Of a DNA stretch of 56,758 nucleotides, positions 38,011-45,959 are shown one piece after another. Numbering within the stretch: the first letter of the stretch is position 1; each line of letters begins with the position of its first letter. The notes below the pieces were generated by a model, which was not told the origin of the DNA, did not search any database, and saw nothing but the letters and a program-made list of their open reading frames with translations. The DNA is from Bacteroidales bacterium (GTDB lineage: Bacteria > Bacteroidota > Bacteroidia > Bacteroidales > Marinilabiliaceae): contig JALEMI010000090.1 in NCBI GenBank assembly GCA_022768325.1, positions 1 to 56,758 on the forward strand, read 5' to 3'. The position numbers were made by a program, and so were the translations under genes.

Positions 38011-38044
38011 GAGCCTTAGCGTTTTCCATCTAAGGGCGATAATG
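37980..38044 (-). ncRNA. Predicted 65-nt structured RNA upstream of the NYN RNase
   Basis: A consensus promoter (38080-38051) should start transcription near 38044. The RNA would contain a first hairpin CCTTAG/CTAAGG (minus strand 38035-38030 with 38019-38014, 10-base loop) and a second hairpin forming the terminator. It could also encode a 9-residue peptide (MENAKARHP) from an ATG in the first loop. Either an independent small RNA or a regulatory leader of the NYN gene is possible. The boundaries are predicted, not measured. Confidence 0.55.
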
Positions 38045-38050
38045 TGAGAG

Positions 38051-38080
38051 CAAATTTAAAACAATTTTCTTATTGTACAA
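38051..38080 (-). promoter_or_regulatory. Strong promoter of the small RNA / NYN unit
   Basis: Minus strand TTG (38080-38078), 19-base spacer, TAAATTTG (38058-38051): full match to the Bacteroidota promoter consensus. Confidence 0.8.
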
Positions 38081-38095
38081 GGAGTGACGAGGTGA

Positions 38096-38240
38096 TTATG
38101 TTCCATTTGTTTGTGCAAATATGGACACCAATTGACAATCAGCAAGTTGCCACAATGCCTCTTCCTGTCTTCTGTGGTCGACAATCATTTGAACAGCCTT
38201 GTATGCTGCGCTGAGGGGATGGCGTGTGGACGAGATGTTG
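38096..38240 (-). pseudogene. Short remnant frame related to the ORF at 37153-37272
   Basis: An open frame without a good start reads ...AAYKAVQMIVDHRRQ EEALWQLADCQLVSIF... and stops at TAA (38098-38096). Its middle shares MIVxxRxQExxLW with the small ORF on the other side of the NYN gene, in inverted orientation. The right repeat arm is 38149-38191. The real coding strand, if any, is uncertain. Confidence 0.3.
38149..38191 (-). repeat. Right arm of the inverted repeat flanking the NYN unit
   Basis: Partner of 37186-37228 in opposite orientation (29 of 43 bases identical by eye). Confidence 0.5.
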
Positions 38241-38280
38241 AGAGCTTGCCTTGTTCATGTCGTGGCTCTCCCCTAAAAAG

Positions 38281-38321
38281 AGCGAGGCGGCGCGGGATGC
38301 GTCTCCCTGCGTCGCCTCGCT
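38281..38321 (-). terminator. Intrinsic terminator of tyrS
   Basis: Minus strand AGCGAGGCG ... CGCCTCGCT arms (38321-38313 and 38289-38281), then CTTTTTAGGGG. The stem is perfect over 9 bp and the T-tract follows at once. Confidence 0.8.
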
Positions 38322-38344
38322 GGTGGGTGTCTCGGTTGTGGAGT

Positions 38345-39631
38345 TTATGCCACTACGAGAATGTAGAAGTTCTTTTTGCCCTTTTGGACGAGGATATACT
38401 TGCCGTCGAGGAGGGCGGATGCGTCAACGACATCTTCGGGGGCGGCTACCTTCTGCTTGTTGATTTGGAGGCCAGCCACGTTGCGGCGCAATTCGCTCTT
38501 GGAGGTGAATACGGCGGCGTGGGTCGTGAGGAGGTCGGCTACGGGAACGCCGGCGTTGATGAGGTCGCGGCTGACGTTGAATGTCGGGACGCCCTCAAAA
38601 ACGGAGAGGAAGGTCTGCTCGTCCATCTTGCGGAGCGTCTCCGTAGAGCCCTTGCCAAATAGGATTTGCGATGCCTCGATGGCCGTGTCGAGAGCCTCTT
38701 GGCCGTGGACCATGATGGTCATTTGCTCGGCGAGTTTCTTCTGGAGGGGGCGAAGACCCGGGTCCTCAGCCTGTTGGCGTACGAGAGCCTCAATCTCCTC
38801 AATGGGGAGGAGCGTGAAAATCTTGATGTAACGCTCGGCGTCGGCATCGGATGTGTTGAGCCAGAACTGGTAGAATTTGTAGGGGCTTGTTTTTGCGGGG
38901 TCGAGCCAAATGTTGCCGCTCTCCGTCTTGCCAAATTTGCCGCCGTCGGCCTTGGTGATGAGGGGGCAGACGAGAGCGTAGGCCTCGCCGCCGCTGGTAC
39001 GGCGGATGAGTTCAGTGCCCGTGGTGATGTTACCCCATTGGTCGGAGCCGCCGAGTTGGAGTTTGCATCCGTAGTGCTCATTGAGGTAGAGGAAGTCGTA
39101 GCCCTGCATGAGCTGGTACGAGAACTCGGTGAAGGACATACCCTCGCGGCTCTCGGCGCTCAGTCGCTTTTTGACCGAGTCCTTGGCCATCATGTAGTTG
39201 ACGGTGATGTGCTTGCCTATGTCGCGGATGAAGTTGATGAAAGAGTAGCCCTTCATCCATTCGTAGTTGTTGACGAGGATTGCGGCGTTAGGCTCTTTGG
39301 AGTCGAAGTCGAGGAAACGCTCGAGCTGTTTCTTGATGCAGGCGACGTTGTGGTTGAGCGTCTGCTCGTCGAGGAGGTTGCGCTCTGCGCTCTTCATGGA
39401 GGGGTCTCCAATCATGCCTGTGGCGCCGCCAACGAGGGCTATGGGCTTATGTCCGGCGGCTTGGAGGTGTTTGAGCAGCATGATGCTGACGAGGTGGCCG
39501 ATGTGGAGAGAGTCGGCTGTTGGGTCGATGCCGACGTAGGCTGTCGTCATCTCTTTTTGAAGTTGTTCTTCTGTGCCCGGCATCATGGAGTGTACCATGC
39601 CGCGCCATTTTAGCTCCTCAACAAAGTTCAT
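38345..39631 (-). CDS. tyrS: Tyrosyl-tRNA synthetase
   Basis: TyrS charges tRNA-Tyr. It has the class I HIGH motif as SLHIGHLVS, the tyrosine-binding core [12 protein letters not shown] and [12 protein letters not shown], and the KMSKS-type loop as KFGKTESGN. The C-terminal 80 residues form the S4 RNA-binding domain ([15 protein letters not shown]). Length 428 is normal. It has a strong terminator downstream and no operon partners. Confidence 0.96.
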   Translation of the reverse strand: MNFVEELKWRGMVHSMMPGTEEQLQKEMTTAYVGIDPTADSLHIGHLVSIMLLKHLQAAGHKPIALVGGATGMIGDPSMKSAERNLLDEQTLNHNVACIKKQLERFLDFDSKEPNAAILVNNYEWMKGYSFINFIRDIGKHITVNYMMAKDSVKKRLSAESREGMSFTEFSYQLMQGYDFLYLNEHYGCKLQLGGSDQWGNITTGTELIRRTSGGEAYALVCPLITKADGGKFGKTESGNIWLDPAKTSPYKFYQFWLNTSDADAERYIKIFTLLPIEEIEALVRQQAEDPGLRPLQKKLAEQMTIMVHGQEALDTAIEASQILFGKGSTETLRKMDEQTFLSVFEGVPTFNVSRDLINAGVPVADLLTTHAAVFTSKSELRRNVAGLQINKQKVAAPEDVVDASALLDGKYILVQKGKKNFYILVVA

Positions 39632-39701
39632 CGAAGTAGTTCATCAATTGGCCGCAGCCGCGGAAGGTGGCGGTCAGTTGCGGTTTTTGTGGAAATATAA
39701 A

Positions 39702-40892
39702 TTATTGATTATCGCGGGCTGAGCCGCGGTTCGAAGTTAGCAAAAGTGGCAAGCATTGCCAAATTACTCCCACGTGGCTGTGGATGCCTGGGGTCAGGAC
39801 CATTGTGATGCCGTAGGAGTAGTCGAAGCGCGAGGCGTCGGTGTCGAGATAGCCCTTAGCGTCCACGGCAAAGCGCCCAATCGTGCCGATGCCCTTGACA
39901 AAGGACGCGCCGAGGATGAGCAAGTTGCGCTTCTTGTCATAATACGTCTCGTCGTAATTGGAGAGCGACGAGAGGAGCGGGTTGCCCTGCGGCGCATAGA
40001 AATTCTGTGCATGATACCACTCTACGTTTGCCCGCAAGTATTTGGCCGTGAGGCTTACTTCGGGGCATAAGGCCATGCCGTCGGCAAAGGGGCGCACCTC
40101 GGAGCCAGCCATGGCGTGGAAAGCGAGGACGTGGAGCGAGAAGTCAATCTCTTGGACAAAGGCCTCGGTCCGGAGGGCGAGGGTAGGGGAGATGGCCACG
40201 TTGGCTATGCTCTGCATCTTCTGCGGGTAGTTGCTTATCTGTCCGCCTATGTGGTTGAAGATGAGGGCGAAAGGCATCTTGAACGATGCGCCAATCTTGC
40301 CCGGGGAGGGCGTGAAGGACATTGAGAAACCCGCCGTGAAACGCTCGGGGATTGTGTCGCCCAGGAAGATGAACTGTCGCCAGTTGAGCCAAGCCGATCC
40401 GTTGAGGCGAGGGCGGCGTAGCCATATCTGGAGACCCAGCTCGGGGTCGTCGGTAAGTTGAGTCTCAGGGTCTTGCACGGCTTCGTGGGTGGGGTGCGAT
40501 GCCGCGCCGGGCAGAGAGCCCATCTGTATTCCGAGCCAGTCGGTGGCTTGCCATAGGGCCGCGAAGTGGGGACGGACGTAGTGCGCCTTTTCGAGGCCGC
40601 CGTAGACGAGGGCTTGGAGGCCGCCCGTGAGGTGCAGCTGCTCCAGCGGCGAATACGTTAATGTAGGGCGGAGCTGATAGCCAATGAGGGTGTAGCCCTC
40701 GGCGTGGGGCGAGAAATACTCGTTGTTCTTGAAGAAGAAAGCGGCATCGAGATTGGCGGCCAGAGGTGAGGACTCGCGTAACGCCTCGCATAGCTCTTTT
40801 GACGCCATGTCGTCGAAGAGGCCGTCGACTTGCGCAAACGTGGCGCAGGGTGTGAGAACAAGTGCGGCGGCAAGGGCGGCTCTGCGTGACAT
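39702..40892 (-). CDS. Predicted secreted outer-membrane beta-barrel protein, unknown function
   Basis: This 396-residue protein has a classical signal peptide (RRAALAAALVLTPCATFA, cut before QVDGLF). Beyond it the sequence alternates aromatic and polar residues (GYTLIGYQLRPTLTYSP, LRTEAFVQEIDFSLHVLAFH) as in beta-barrel proteins. I do not recognise the family; capsule-assembly or porin-like barrels are possible. It is the last gene of the minus-strand run HU/SPOR - DUF4197 - this gene with gaps of about 22 bases. Confidence 0.6.
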   Translation of the reverse strand: MSRRAALAAALVLTPCATFAQVDGLFDDMASKELCEALRESSPLAANLDAAFFFKNNEYFSPHAEGYTLIGYQLRPTLTYSPLEQLHLTGGLQALVYGGLEKAHYVRPHFAALWQATDWLGIQMGSLPGAASHPTHEAVQDPETQLTDDPELGLQIWLRRPRLNGSAWLNWRQFIFLGDTIPERFTAGFSMSFTPSPGKIGASFKMPFALIFNHIGGQISNYPQKMQSIANVAISPTLALRTEAFVQEIDFSLHVLAFHAMAGSEVRPFADGMALCPEVSLTAKYLRANVEWYHAQNFYAPQGNPLLSSLSNYDETYYDKKRNLLILGASFVKGIGTIGRFAVDAKGYLDTDASRFDYSYGITMVLTPGIHSHVGVIWQCLPLLLTSNRGSARDNQ

Positions 40893-40914
40893 CTGTCGTC
40901 TCGTGGCGTTTTGG

Positions 40915-41700
40915 TTATGATTGGTGCGCGAAGACCTTTTTCAGCAGGGCTGTGGTTCTTGCGCTCACGTCCGTGCGGATTTTGGTCTCCTGCTCACCCA
41001 CTTTGTAATATATGCCGTCTACGGCCTTGTCGGTAAGGTAGTCGGTGAGGTCGGTCTTGACGGTTGTGAAGCCCGCAATGCGCCCTACGGACGACGTGGC
41101 CACCTCATTCCATTGGGAAGTCATTGTGTTCCAGCATGATTGTGGAGATACGTCGCCAATGAGCTTCTTTTTTACCGACTTGTCGATATATCCGCCAAAG
41201 AGCTTTTTGAGCGGGGTCTTGGTCTTGGTCTTGAAGTAATCGGTGGCGGCGGTGCCTTTGCTTTTGAGGATTGTCTTGGCGTCGGCAATGGTCATCTCGG
41301 TCAGGGCCGTTGTGAAGATGGGCACGGCTTGCGTGGCCGCGTCGGATGCGGCGGCGTTGATGTTCTTGACCACCTTGGTGACGAGGGCCTCACCGCCCGG
41401 AAGTTTGGAGACGTTCTTGGTTATGACCAACGCCTCGGAGGGAAGCCCGATGCGCGTGGCGAGGTCGTTATAATAGCCGTTTTTGGCGGAGAGGGTCTTG
41501 ATGCCCGTACGGATGCCGATATTCAGGGCCTCTTTAAGTCCCGTGGCGATTTCTGTTTGCGTAAGGGTGGAAGATGTCGTCGTTTTAGAGACCAGGGATG
41601 AGAGGCTGGAGCTTGACGTGGCTGAGCAGCCAGTGAGCGCGATGCTTGTGGCAGCGCAGACCATGGCTATGAGGCTGCTGTGGATTACTTTCTTTGGCAT
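40915..41700 (-). CDS. DUF4197 domain lipoprotein
   Basis: This is a 261-residue predicted lipoprotein: signal MPKKVIHSSLIAMVCAATS with lipobox ALTGC and acylated Cys25. The rest matches the DUF4197 pattern (GLKEALNIGIRTGIKTL, NGYYND, RIGLPSEA), a helical periplasmic domain of unknown role. It begins 21 bases after the HU/SPOR gene and ends 22 bases before the outer-membrane protein, so the three are probably cotranscribed envelope genes. Confidence 0.85.
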   Translation of the reverse strand: MPKKVIHSSLIAMVCAATSIALTGCSATSSSSLSSLVSKTTTSSTLTQTEIATGLKEALNIGIRTGIKTLSAKNGYYNDLATRIGLPSEALVITKNVSKLPGGEALVTKVVKNINAAASDAATQAVPIFTTALTEMTIADAKTILKSKGTAATDYFKTKTKTPLKKLFGGYIDKSVKKKLIGDVSPQSCWNTMTSQWNEVATSSVGRIAGFTTVKTDLTDYLTDKAVDGIYYKVGEQETKIRTDVSARTTALLKKVFAHQS

Positions 41701-41721
41701 AGGAGCAAAAAAATGGGGGTG

Positions 41722-42597
41722 TTATTCTACGCGGAGGACCCACGCCTTCTCGAAGCCTTCGAGCGACCGTATGTCGCGTGCGGCGGACTGAGCCTGGCTC
41801 TCGTTGTCGAACGATGCGGCAATTACGCGGCATCGGCCTTCAAAGTCGAGAATCGAGAGGTCGTCAACGCCACGCGCCCTCATGGAGGTGATGTAGTCCT
41901 TTGCCTCTTGGCGCGTGAGGAACGACGCGACGACAAGGCAGAACTTGTCTTTGGGAGCCTGATGGGTCTCTATGTTTGCCTCTGGCACGTCGGTTGGCGT
42001 AGGAGCCGTGGCGGTAGGCGTTGCCGCGGGGACGGCTGTGAGAGCCGTGGCCATGTCGGCACGTACGAAGTCGGGGTCGGCTGTCCGTGGCGATACGCAG
42101 AGCAGGGTCACAACGGCCACAGCCGAAGCTGCCACTTTGCGCGTCTCGGTGAAAATGGTCTTGCCAATTTGCGCCGAACGTGCGGAGCGTGCGGCAACGG
42201 GTTCGAGGCCATAGCTGTCGGTCAAGACGTTGAGACCCGGCACGGGCTGGAAGACGACGCGATTCTCAGAGACGGAGAGCGAGCCGAGTGACGGCAACAT
42301 TACCACTTGCCGCTCGTTGAGCCGTTGCTTCGTCTCCGAGGCGAAGGCCTCCACTTGGCGCATTGCCGCGGAGAAATCAATCTTGTCGACAGTGGCGATA
42401 TGGTCGGCGAGGATTCCGTCGGAGTGTTGGATATCCTGATTGAACGCCACGATTTTCGAGGGTGGCGTCATTACGCCCCGGCGTTCATCGTAGGACGACG
42501 AGAGCCGCCGCGTGATGAAAGCCCCGAGCTGGGGGACAATCACGCAGTCGTGCTCATGGAGCAGGGCGAGTATTGCGGTGTGAATAGGAGTTGACAT
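41722..42597 (-). CDS. HU-CCDC81 and SPOR domain protein
   Basis: This 291-residue protein has two tandem HU-like CCDC81 domains (about 1-60 and 61-125), a hydrophobic helix (about 152-170), a Pro/Thr/Ala linker and a C-terminal SPOR domain (FCLVVASFLTRQEAKDYI onward). SPOR domains bind denuded peptidoglycan at division sites, and the cytoplasmic HU-like part could contact DNA or a cytoplasmic scaffold. This architecture is characteristic of Bacteroidota. The frame is open from 42657, but the ATG at 42597 avoids cysS overlap and gives the standard family start STPIHTAILALL. It follows cysS by 34 bases. Confidence 0.85.
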   Translation of the reverse strand: MSTPIHTAILALLHEHDCVIVPQLGAFITRRLSSSYDERRGVMTPPSKIVAFNQDIQHSDGILADHIATVDKIDFSAAMRQVEAFASETKQRLNERQVVMLPSLGSLSVSENRVVFQPVPGLNVLTDSYGLEPVAARSARSAQIGKTIFTETRKVAASAVAVVTLLCVSPRTADPDFVRADMATALTAVPAATPTATAPTPTDVPEANIETHQAPKDKFCLVVASFLTRQEAKDYITSMRARGVDDLSILDFEGRCRVIAASFDNESQAQSAARDIRSLEGFEKAWVLRVE

Positions 42598-42631
42598 GAT
42601 GGGATGGGGAGAAGTTACGGGAGGGAGGTGG

Positions 42632-44122
42632 TTAGTTAAGCGACCATTCGGCGCCATCTTTCGTGTCTTTGATGGCGAAGCCGAGGGCTGTGAGGCTGTC
42701 GCGAATCTGGTCGCTCGTAGCCCAATCTTTGTTGGCCTTAGCCTTGGCGCGGAGTTCGAGGAGGAGGTCTATCGCACCTGCGTAAGCCTTGGTGTTCTGC
42801 CCGCCAGCCTCGGAGAGACGGAGGCCCATAATCTCCTCGCCGAATGTCTTGTATACATCGCGGAGCTCGTTGAGGTCGGCTTCGGAGATTGTCCCTTTGC
42901 CGTCGGCAACGGTGTTGATGGCCTTGGCGGCGTCGAAAAGGTGGGAGATTACGATTGGGGTATTGAGGTCGTCGGACATGGCCTCTTCGCACTTCTGACG
43001 TAGGCCTGCCACGTTGACGGTCGTTGTCGCTGCGGGCTGAATCTTGGCAAGGCGAGCCATGGCGTCGCGCATCCTGAGGAGACCCTTCTCTGCGGCTTGG
43101 AGGGCTTCGTTGCTGAAGTCGACTGTGCTGCGGTAGTGGGCTTGGAGGATGAAGAAGCGGATGGTCATGGGGTCGTAGGGCTGCGCGAGCATCTCCTCGC
43201 CCGTCTGGGGGTTCTTGTGGCTGCCCTTGAAGAACTCGTCGAGGGTGATGAAGTTGCCGAGGCTCTTGCCCATCTTCTGCCCGTTGATGGTAATCATGTT
43301 GTTGTGCATCCAGTAGTGGACGGACGGATGACCGAGCGCGGCTTGGCTCTGCGCTATTTCGCACTCATGGTGGGGGAAGACGAGGTCCATGCCGCCGCCG
43401 TGGATGTCGAACTCCTCGCCGAGGTACTTAGTCCCCATTGTTGAGCACTCAAGGTGCCAGCCTGGGAAGCCTTCGCTCCATGGCGACGGCCAGTGCATGA
43501 TGTGCTCGGGTTGCGCTTTCTTCCAGAGGGCGAAATCGTAGGGGTTGTGCTTCTCTCCCTGACCATCGAGGGAGCGGGTGTTTTCGAGAGTATTCTCCAG
43601 GTCGCGCCCGGAGAGAACGCCGTAGTGGAAACGCTTATTGTATTTATCGACATCGAAATAGACCGAGCCGTCGCTGGTGTAGGCGAAGCCGGCATCGACA
43701 ATCTTCTTGACGAACTCTATTTGCTCAATGATGTGGCCGCTGGCGTGTGGCTCAATGGAGGGGGGGAGAACGCCGAGAGCCTCCATGGCCTTATGGTATC
43801 GCGTGACGTAATATTGGACAACCTCCATTGGCTCAAGCTGTTCGAGGCGGGCTTTCTTCTGAATCTTGTCCTCGCCCTCGTCGGCATCATGCTCCAGGTG
43901 GCCAACGTCCGTGATGTTGCGGACATATCGGACCTTGAAGCCGAGGTGTGTGAGATAGCGGAAAAGTATGTCGAACGTAATTGCGGGGCGGGCGTGTCCA
44001 AGATGCGCATCGCCGTAGACGGTAGGTCCGCAGACATACATTCCGACGTGGCCTGGATGGATAGGTTTGAAGTCTTCTTTACGCCTTGTGAGCGTATTGT
44101 ATATTTTAAGCGTGTTTTCCAT
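42632..44122 (-). CDS. cysS: Cysteinyl-tRNA synthetase
   Basis: CysS charges tRNA-Cys. The HIGH motif is DAHLGHARP after the zinc ligand Cys of [10 protein letters not shown]; other zinc ligands appear in WHLECSTMG and HHECEIAQS. The KMSKS loop is [10 protein letters not shown]. Length 496 is normal. The C-terminal region has the usual helical anticodon-binding domain. Confidence 0.96.
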   Translation of the reverse strand: MENTLKIYNTLTRRKEDFKPIHPGHVGMYVCGPTVYGDAHLGHARPAITFDILFRYLTHLGFKVRYVRNITDVGHLEHDADEGEDKIQKKARLEQLEPMEVVQYYVTRYHKAMEALGVLPPSIEPHASGHIIEQIEFVKKIVDAGFAYTSDGSVYFDVDKYNKRFHYGVLSGRDLENTLENTRSLDGQGEKHNPYDFALWKKAQPEHIMHWPSPWSEGFPGWHLECSTMGTKYLGEEFDIHGGGMDLVFPHHECEIAQSQAALGHPSVHYWMHNNMITINGQKMGKSLGNFITLDEFFKGSHKNPQTGEEMLAQPYDPMTIRFFILQAHYRSTVDFSNEALQAAEKGLLRMRDAMARLAKIQPAATTTVNVAGLRQKCEEAMSDDLNTPIVISHLFDAAKAINTVADGKGTISEADLNELRDVYKTFGEEIMGLRLSEAGGQNTKAYAGAIDLLLELRAKAKANKDWATSDQIRDSLTALGFAIKDTKDGAEWSLN

Positions 44123-44147
44123 GATGGCAAAATTAGTGCTTTTGGGG

Positions 44148-44155
44148 CAAAGGTA
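44148..44155 (-). promoter_or_regulatory. Candidate promoter -7 box for cysS
   Basis: Minus strand TACCTTTG matches TAnnTTTG and ends 26 bases before the cysS ATG. A second match, TAATTTTG (44135-44128), is only 5 bases from the ATG and would give a leaderless mRNA. Confidence 0.45.
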
Positions 44156-45862
44156 TCATACGAAAAAGGAGCGCATGACGTTGAGCACGGCCTCGGACTC
44201 TACGGGCATTGTCAGCGTCTGGTCGAAGCCCGCGTGAACGCTTGCGGAGATCTGCTCCTCGGAATGCGGGTCGACAATGTCGATGATAGGCGTGTTGCGC
44301 AAGACACCGCACTCGGCGTCGCGGATCTGCGTGATGAGCTTAGTCCCTTGGGCTGAGTCGGACGTGTGGTCGGTGAAGATGATGCCTATCATCCTGTTGG
44401 AGAAGATCTTAATGGCGTCTTTCAGCGACTTGGCGCGGACTCGCTCTGCGCATACCCCGTCGAGCGAAGCGTCGAGTTTTGCCCACAGAAGGTCGTCCTC
44501 CGTCATGACGAGGGCGACGACTTCGTTGATTGGGACCTTGACGCTGAGGTTCTTCTTTATCTCGTTTATTTGCTCGATGTCGGCCTCGTCGTTGTCGACG
44601 ATGTCCCTATATATGATCGTGAAATTGATTTTGATGCCCTTGTTTGAGGATGTGGCTAAGAACGTTCCGCCCTCGCTCTCTACAATCCGCTTGGTGACGT
44701 TGAGTCCGAGGAAGTCGATAAGGTGGTCCTCGCTGACGGACATCTCCCGGCGGTCGAGTTCAAAGTTGTAGAGGATGTCGAAATTGAAATCGAGGACAAT
44801 CTCTTTGGAGATGACGTTTGCGCGGGTGATGAGGAGCGTGAAGTCGCTCTGCGAGATTTGGATGTTGCGCTCAAGCTGGTCGAGGGTGTTGACCATGACT
44901 TTGCGCGTGAGGATGCTGTTGCCGCGCACCTCCTCGGGGACGTTGTTGGCGAGGGAGAAGGAGTGGGTGATGGTTGGGTCCTTGGGGCGGAAGCACTTAA
45001 GGATTGGGCCGAGGAACTGGGTGATGTTGATGACCTTAAGCTCGGCGGGGATGATGGGGATGTTGCGGATTGAGGCCTTGCGGACCGCGTTGACGTTGTT
45101 TATAGCGTTGAGCGTCGAGTCCCTGACAATCTCGCATAGGTCGCTCTGTTTTTCCGTCATTGGCTCGGAGACGAGGATTGCGGAAGCCTGGGAGATGTCG
45201 CGGAGAGGCCTCTCGATGCATAGGGAGAGTTTGTTGACGAGGTCGCCCTCCATTTTCCTCTCTTCAATAAGGAGAGAAATCTCGCGGTTCTTCTCGTAGA
45301 CGAGAGTAGTGAACCAACGGAGGGCCACGTAGAAGACGAAAATGGAGATGACCTGGGCAATGGCCATGGTCACAGTGTCGGCTGTTGACGGCGTGTTGAA
45401 CTCGCCAAAGCCCACGAGCCTGACGAAAACAATATAGTAAAAGAGAATAAGCCCGAGCTGGATGGCTCCGAGAGTCGCGCCTACGTGGCGACCGTGGAGC
45501 ATCATTGCGATGAAGGGGTAGATGGTGATTGTGAGGCCGCTAATCTCGTAACGGGTGCAGGTGATGTAGAGAACAATAAAGTAGGTGAAAATCGCCATGC
45601 GGTCGAGGATGTTGAGATAACGGTCCTTCTTGACCACGTGCGTCACGACGAAATACGTGACGAAGAATAGCGAGAAAATTAGGTTTAAGGACGCGAGGAT
45701 GGGGTCCTCCTTAATGAGCGCCTGAAGGCCGAGAATGAGGCTCTGTACGAGCATAAGCACATTGGAGACGTTGGCAAACGCCGCCTTGAAGCTCGATTCT
45801 TCGGAGATGTCGGCGTCGGCCGAATCCCTGAAAATGTTGAAGACCCGCGAGAGGATGAACAT
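44156..45862 (-). CDS. Membrane histidine-kinase-like protein with degenerate kinase and receiver-like domain
   Basis: This 568-residue protein has six N-terminal membrane helices (about residues 30-190), a helical region placed like a HisKA domain (about 205-280), a region placed like the HATPase domain (about 290-420) and a C-terminal receiver-like domain (about 440-568). Where a kinase has SHExRTPL, this protein reads SLCIERPL, so the phospho-accepting His is absent. N-, G1- and G2-box motifs are also not recognisable. The receiver-like part has an Asp in GIIFTDH at the likely phosphorylation strand and a Thr/Met region after it. It probably senses or relays without autophosphorylation. 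A TACCTTTG box (45900-45893) lies 31 bases upstream. Confidence 0.6.
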   Translation of the reverse strand: MFILSRVFNIFRDSADADISEESSFKAAFANVSNVLMLVQSLILGLQALIKEDPILASLNLIFSLFFVTYFVVTHVVKKDRYLNILDRMAIFTYFIVLYITCTRYEISGLTITIYPFIAMMLHGRHVGATLGAIQLGLILFYYIVFVRLVGFGEFNTPSTADTVTMAIAQVISIFVFYVALRWFTTLVYEKNREISLLIEERKMEGDLVNKLSLCIERPLRDISQASAILVSEPMTEKQSDLCEIVRDSTLNAINNVNAVRKASIRNIPIIPAELKVINITQFLGPILKCFRPKDPTITHSFSLANNVPEEVRGNSILTRKVMVNTLDQLERNIQISQSDFTLLITRANVISKEIVLDFNFDILYNFELDRREMSVSEDHLIDFLGLNVTKRIVESEGGTFLATSSNKGIKINFTIIYRDIVDNDEADIEQINEIKKNLSVKVPINEVVALVMTEDDLLWAKLDASLDGVCAERVRAKSLKDAIKIFSNRMIGIIFTDHTSDSAQGTKLITQIRDAECGVLRNTPIIDIVDPHSEEQISASVHAGFDQTLTMPVESEAVLNVMRSFFV

Positions 45863-45892
45863 GACTGATTATTTAGTCCGAGGGGGTGAAAC

Positions 45893-45900
45893 CAAAGGTA
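45893..45900 (-). promoter_or_regulatory. Promoter -7 box of the kinase-like gene
   Basis: Minus strand TACCTTTG, a full TAnnTTTG match 30 bases before the start codon. No -33 TTG at the right spacing. Confidence 0.5.
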
Positions 45901-45959
45901 CTAAATAAATGTGTAGCGCATCCTTGCGCGGGTCTTCAAAAATGTTGTTTTTGCGTCGA

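Noticed and set aside
37990..38044. Classical type III toxin-antitoxin RNA repeats
   Set aside because: No tandem repeat of 30-40 bases is present upstream of the NYN gene, only one unit, so ToxIN/TenpIN/CptIN cannot be claimed.
38111..38662. A 183-codon plus-strand frame with a CKYGH start resembling an HNH protein
   Set aside because: More than half of it lies antisense to tyrS and its composition is that of a complementary-strand frame.
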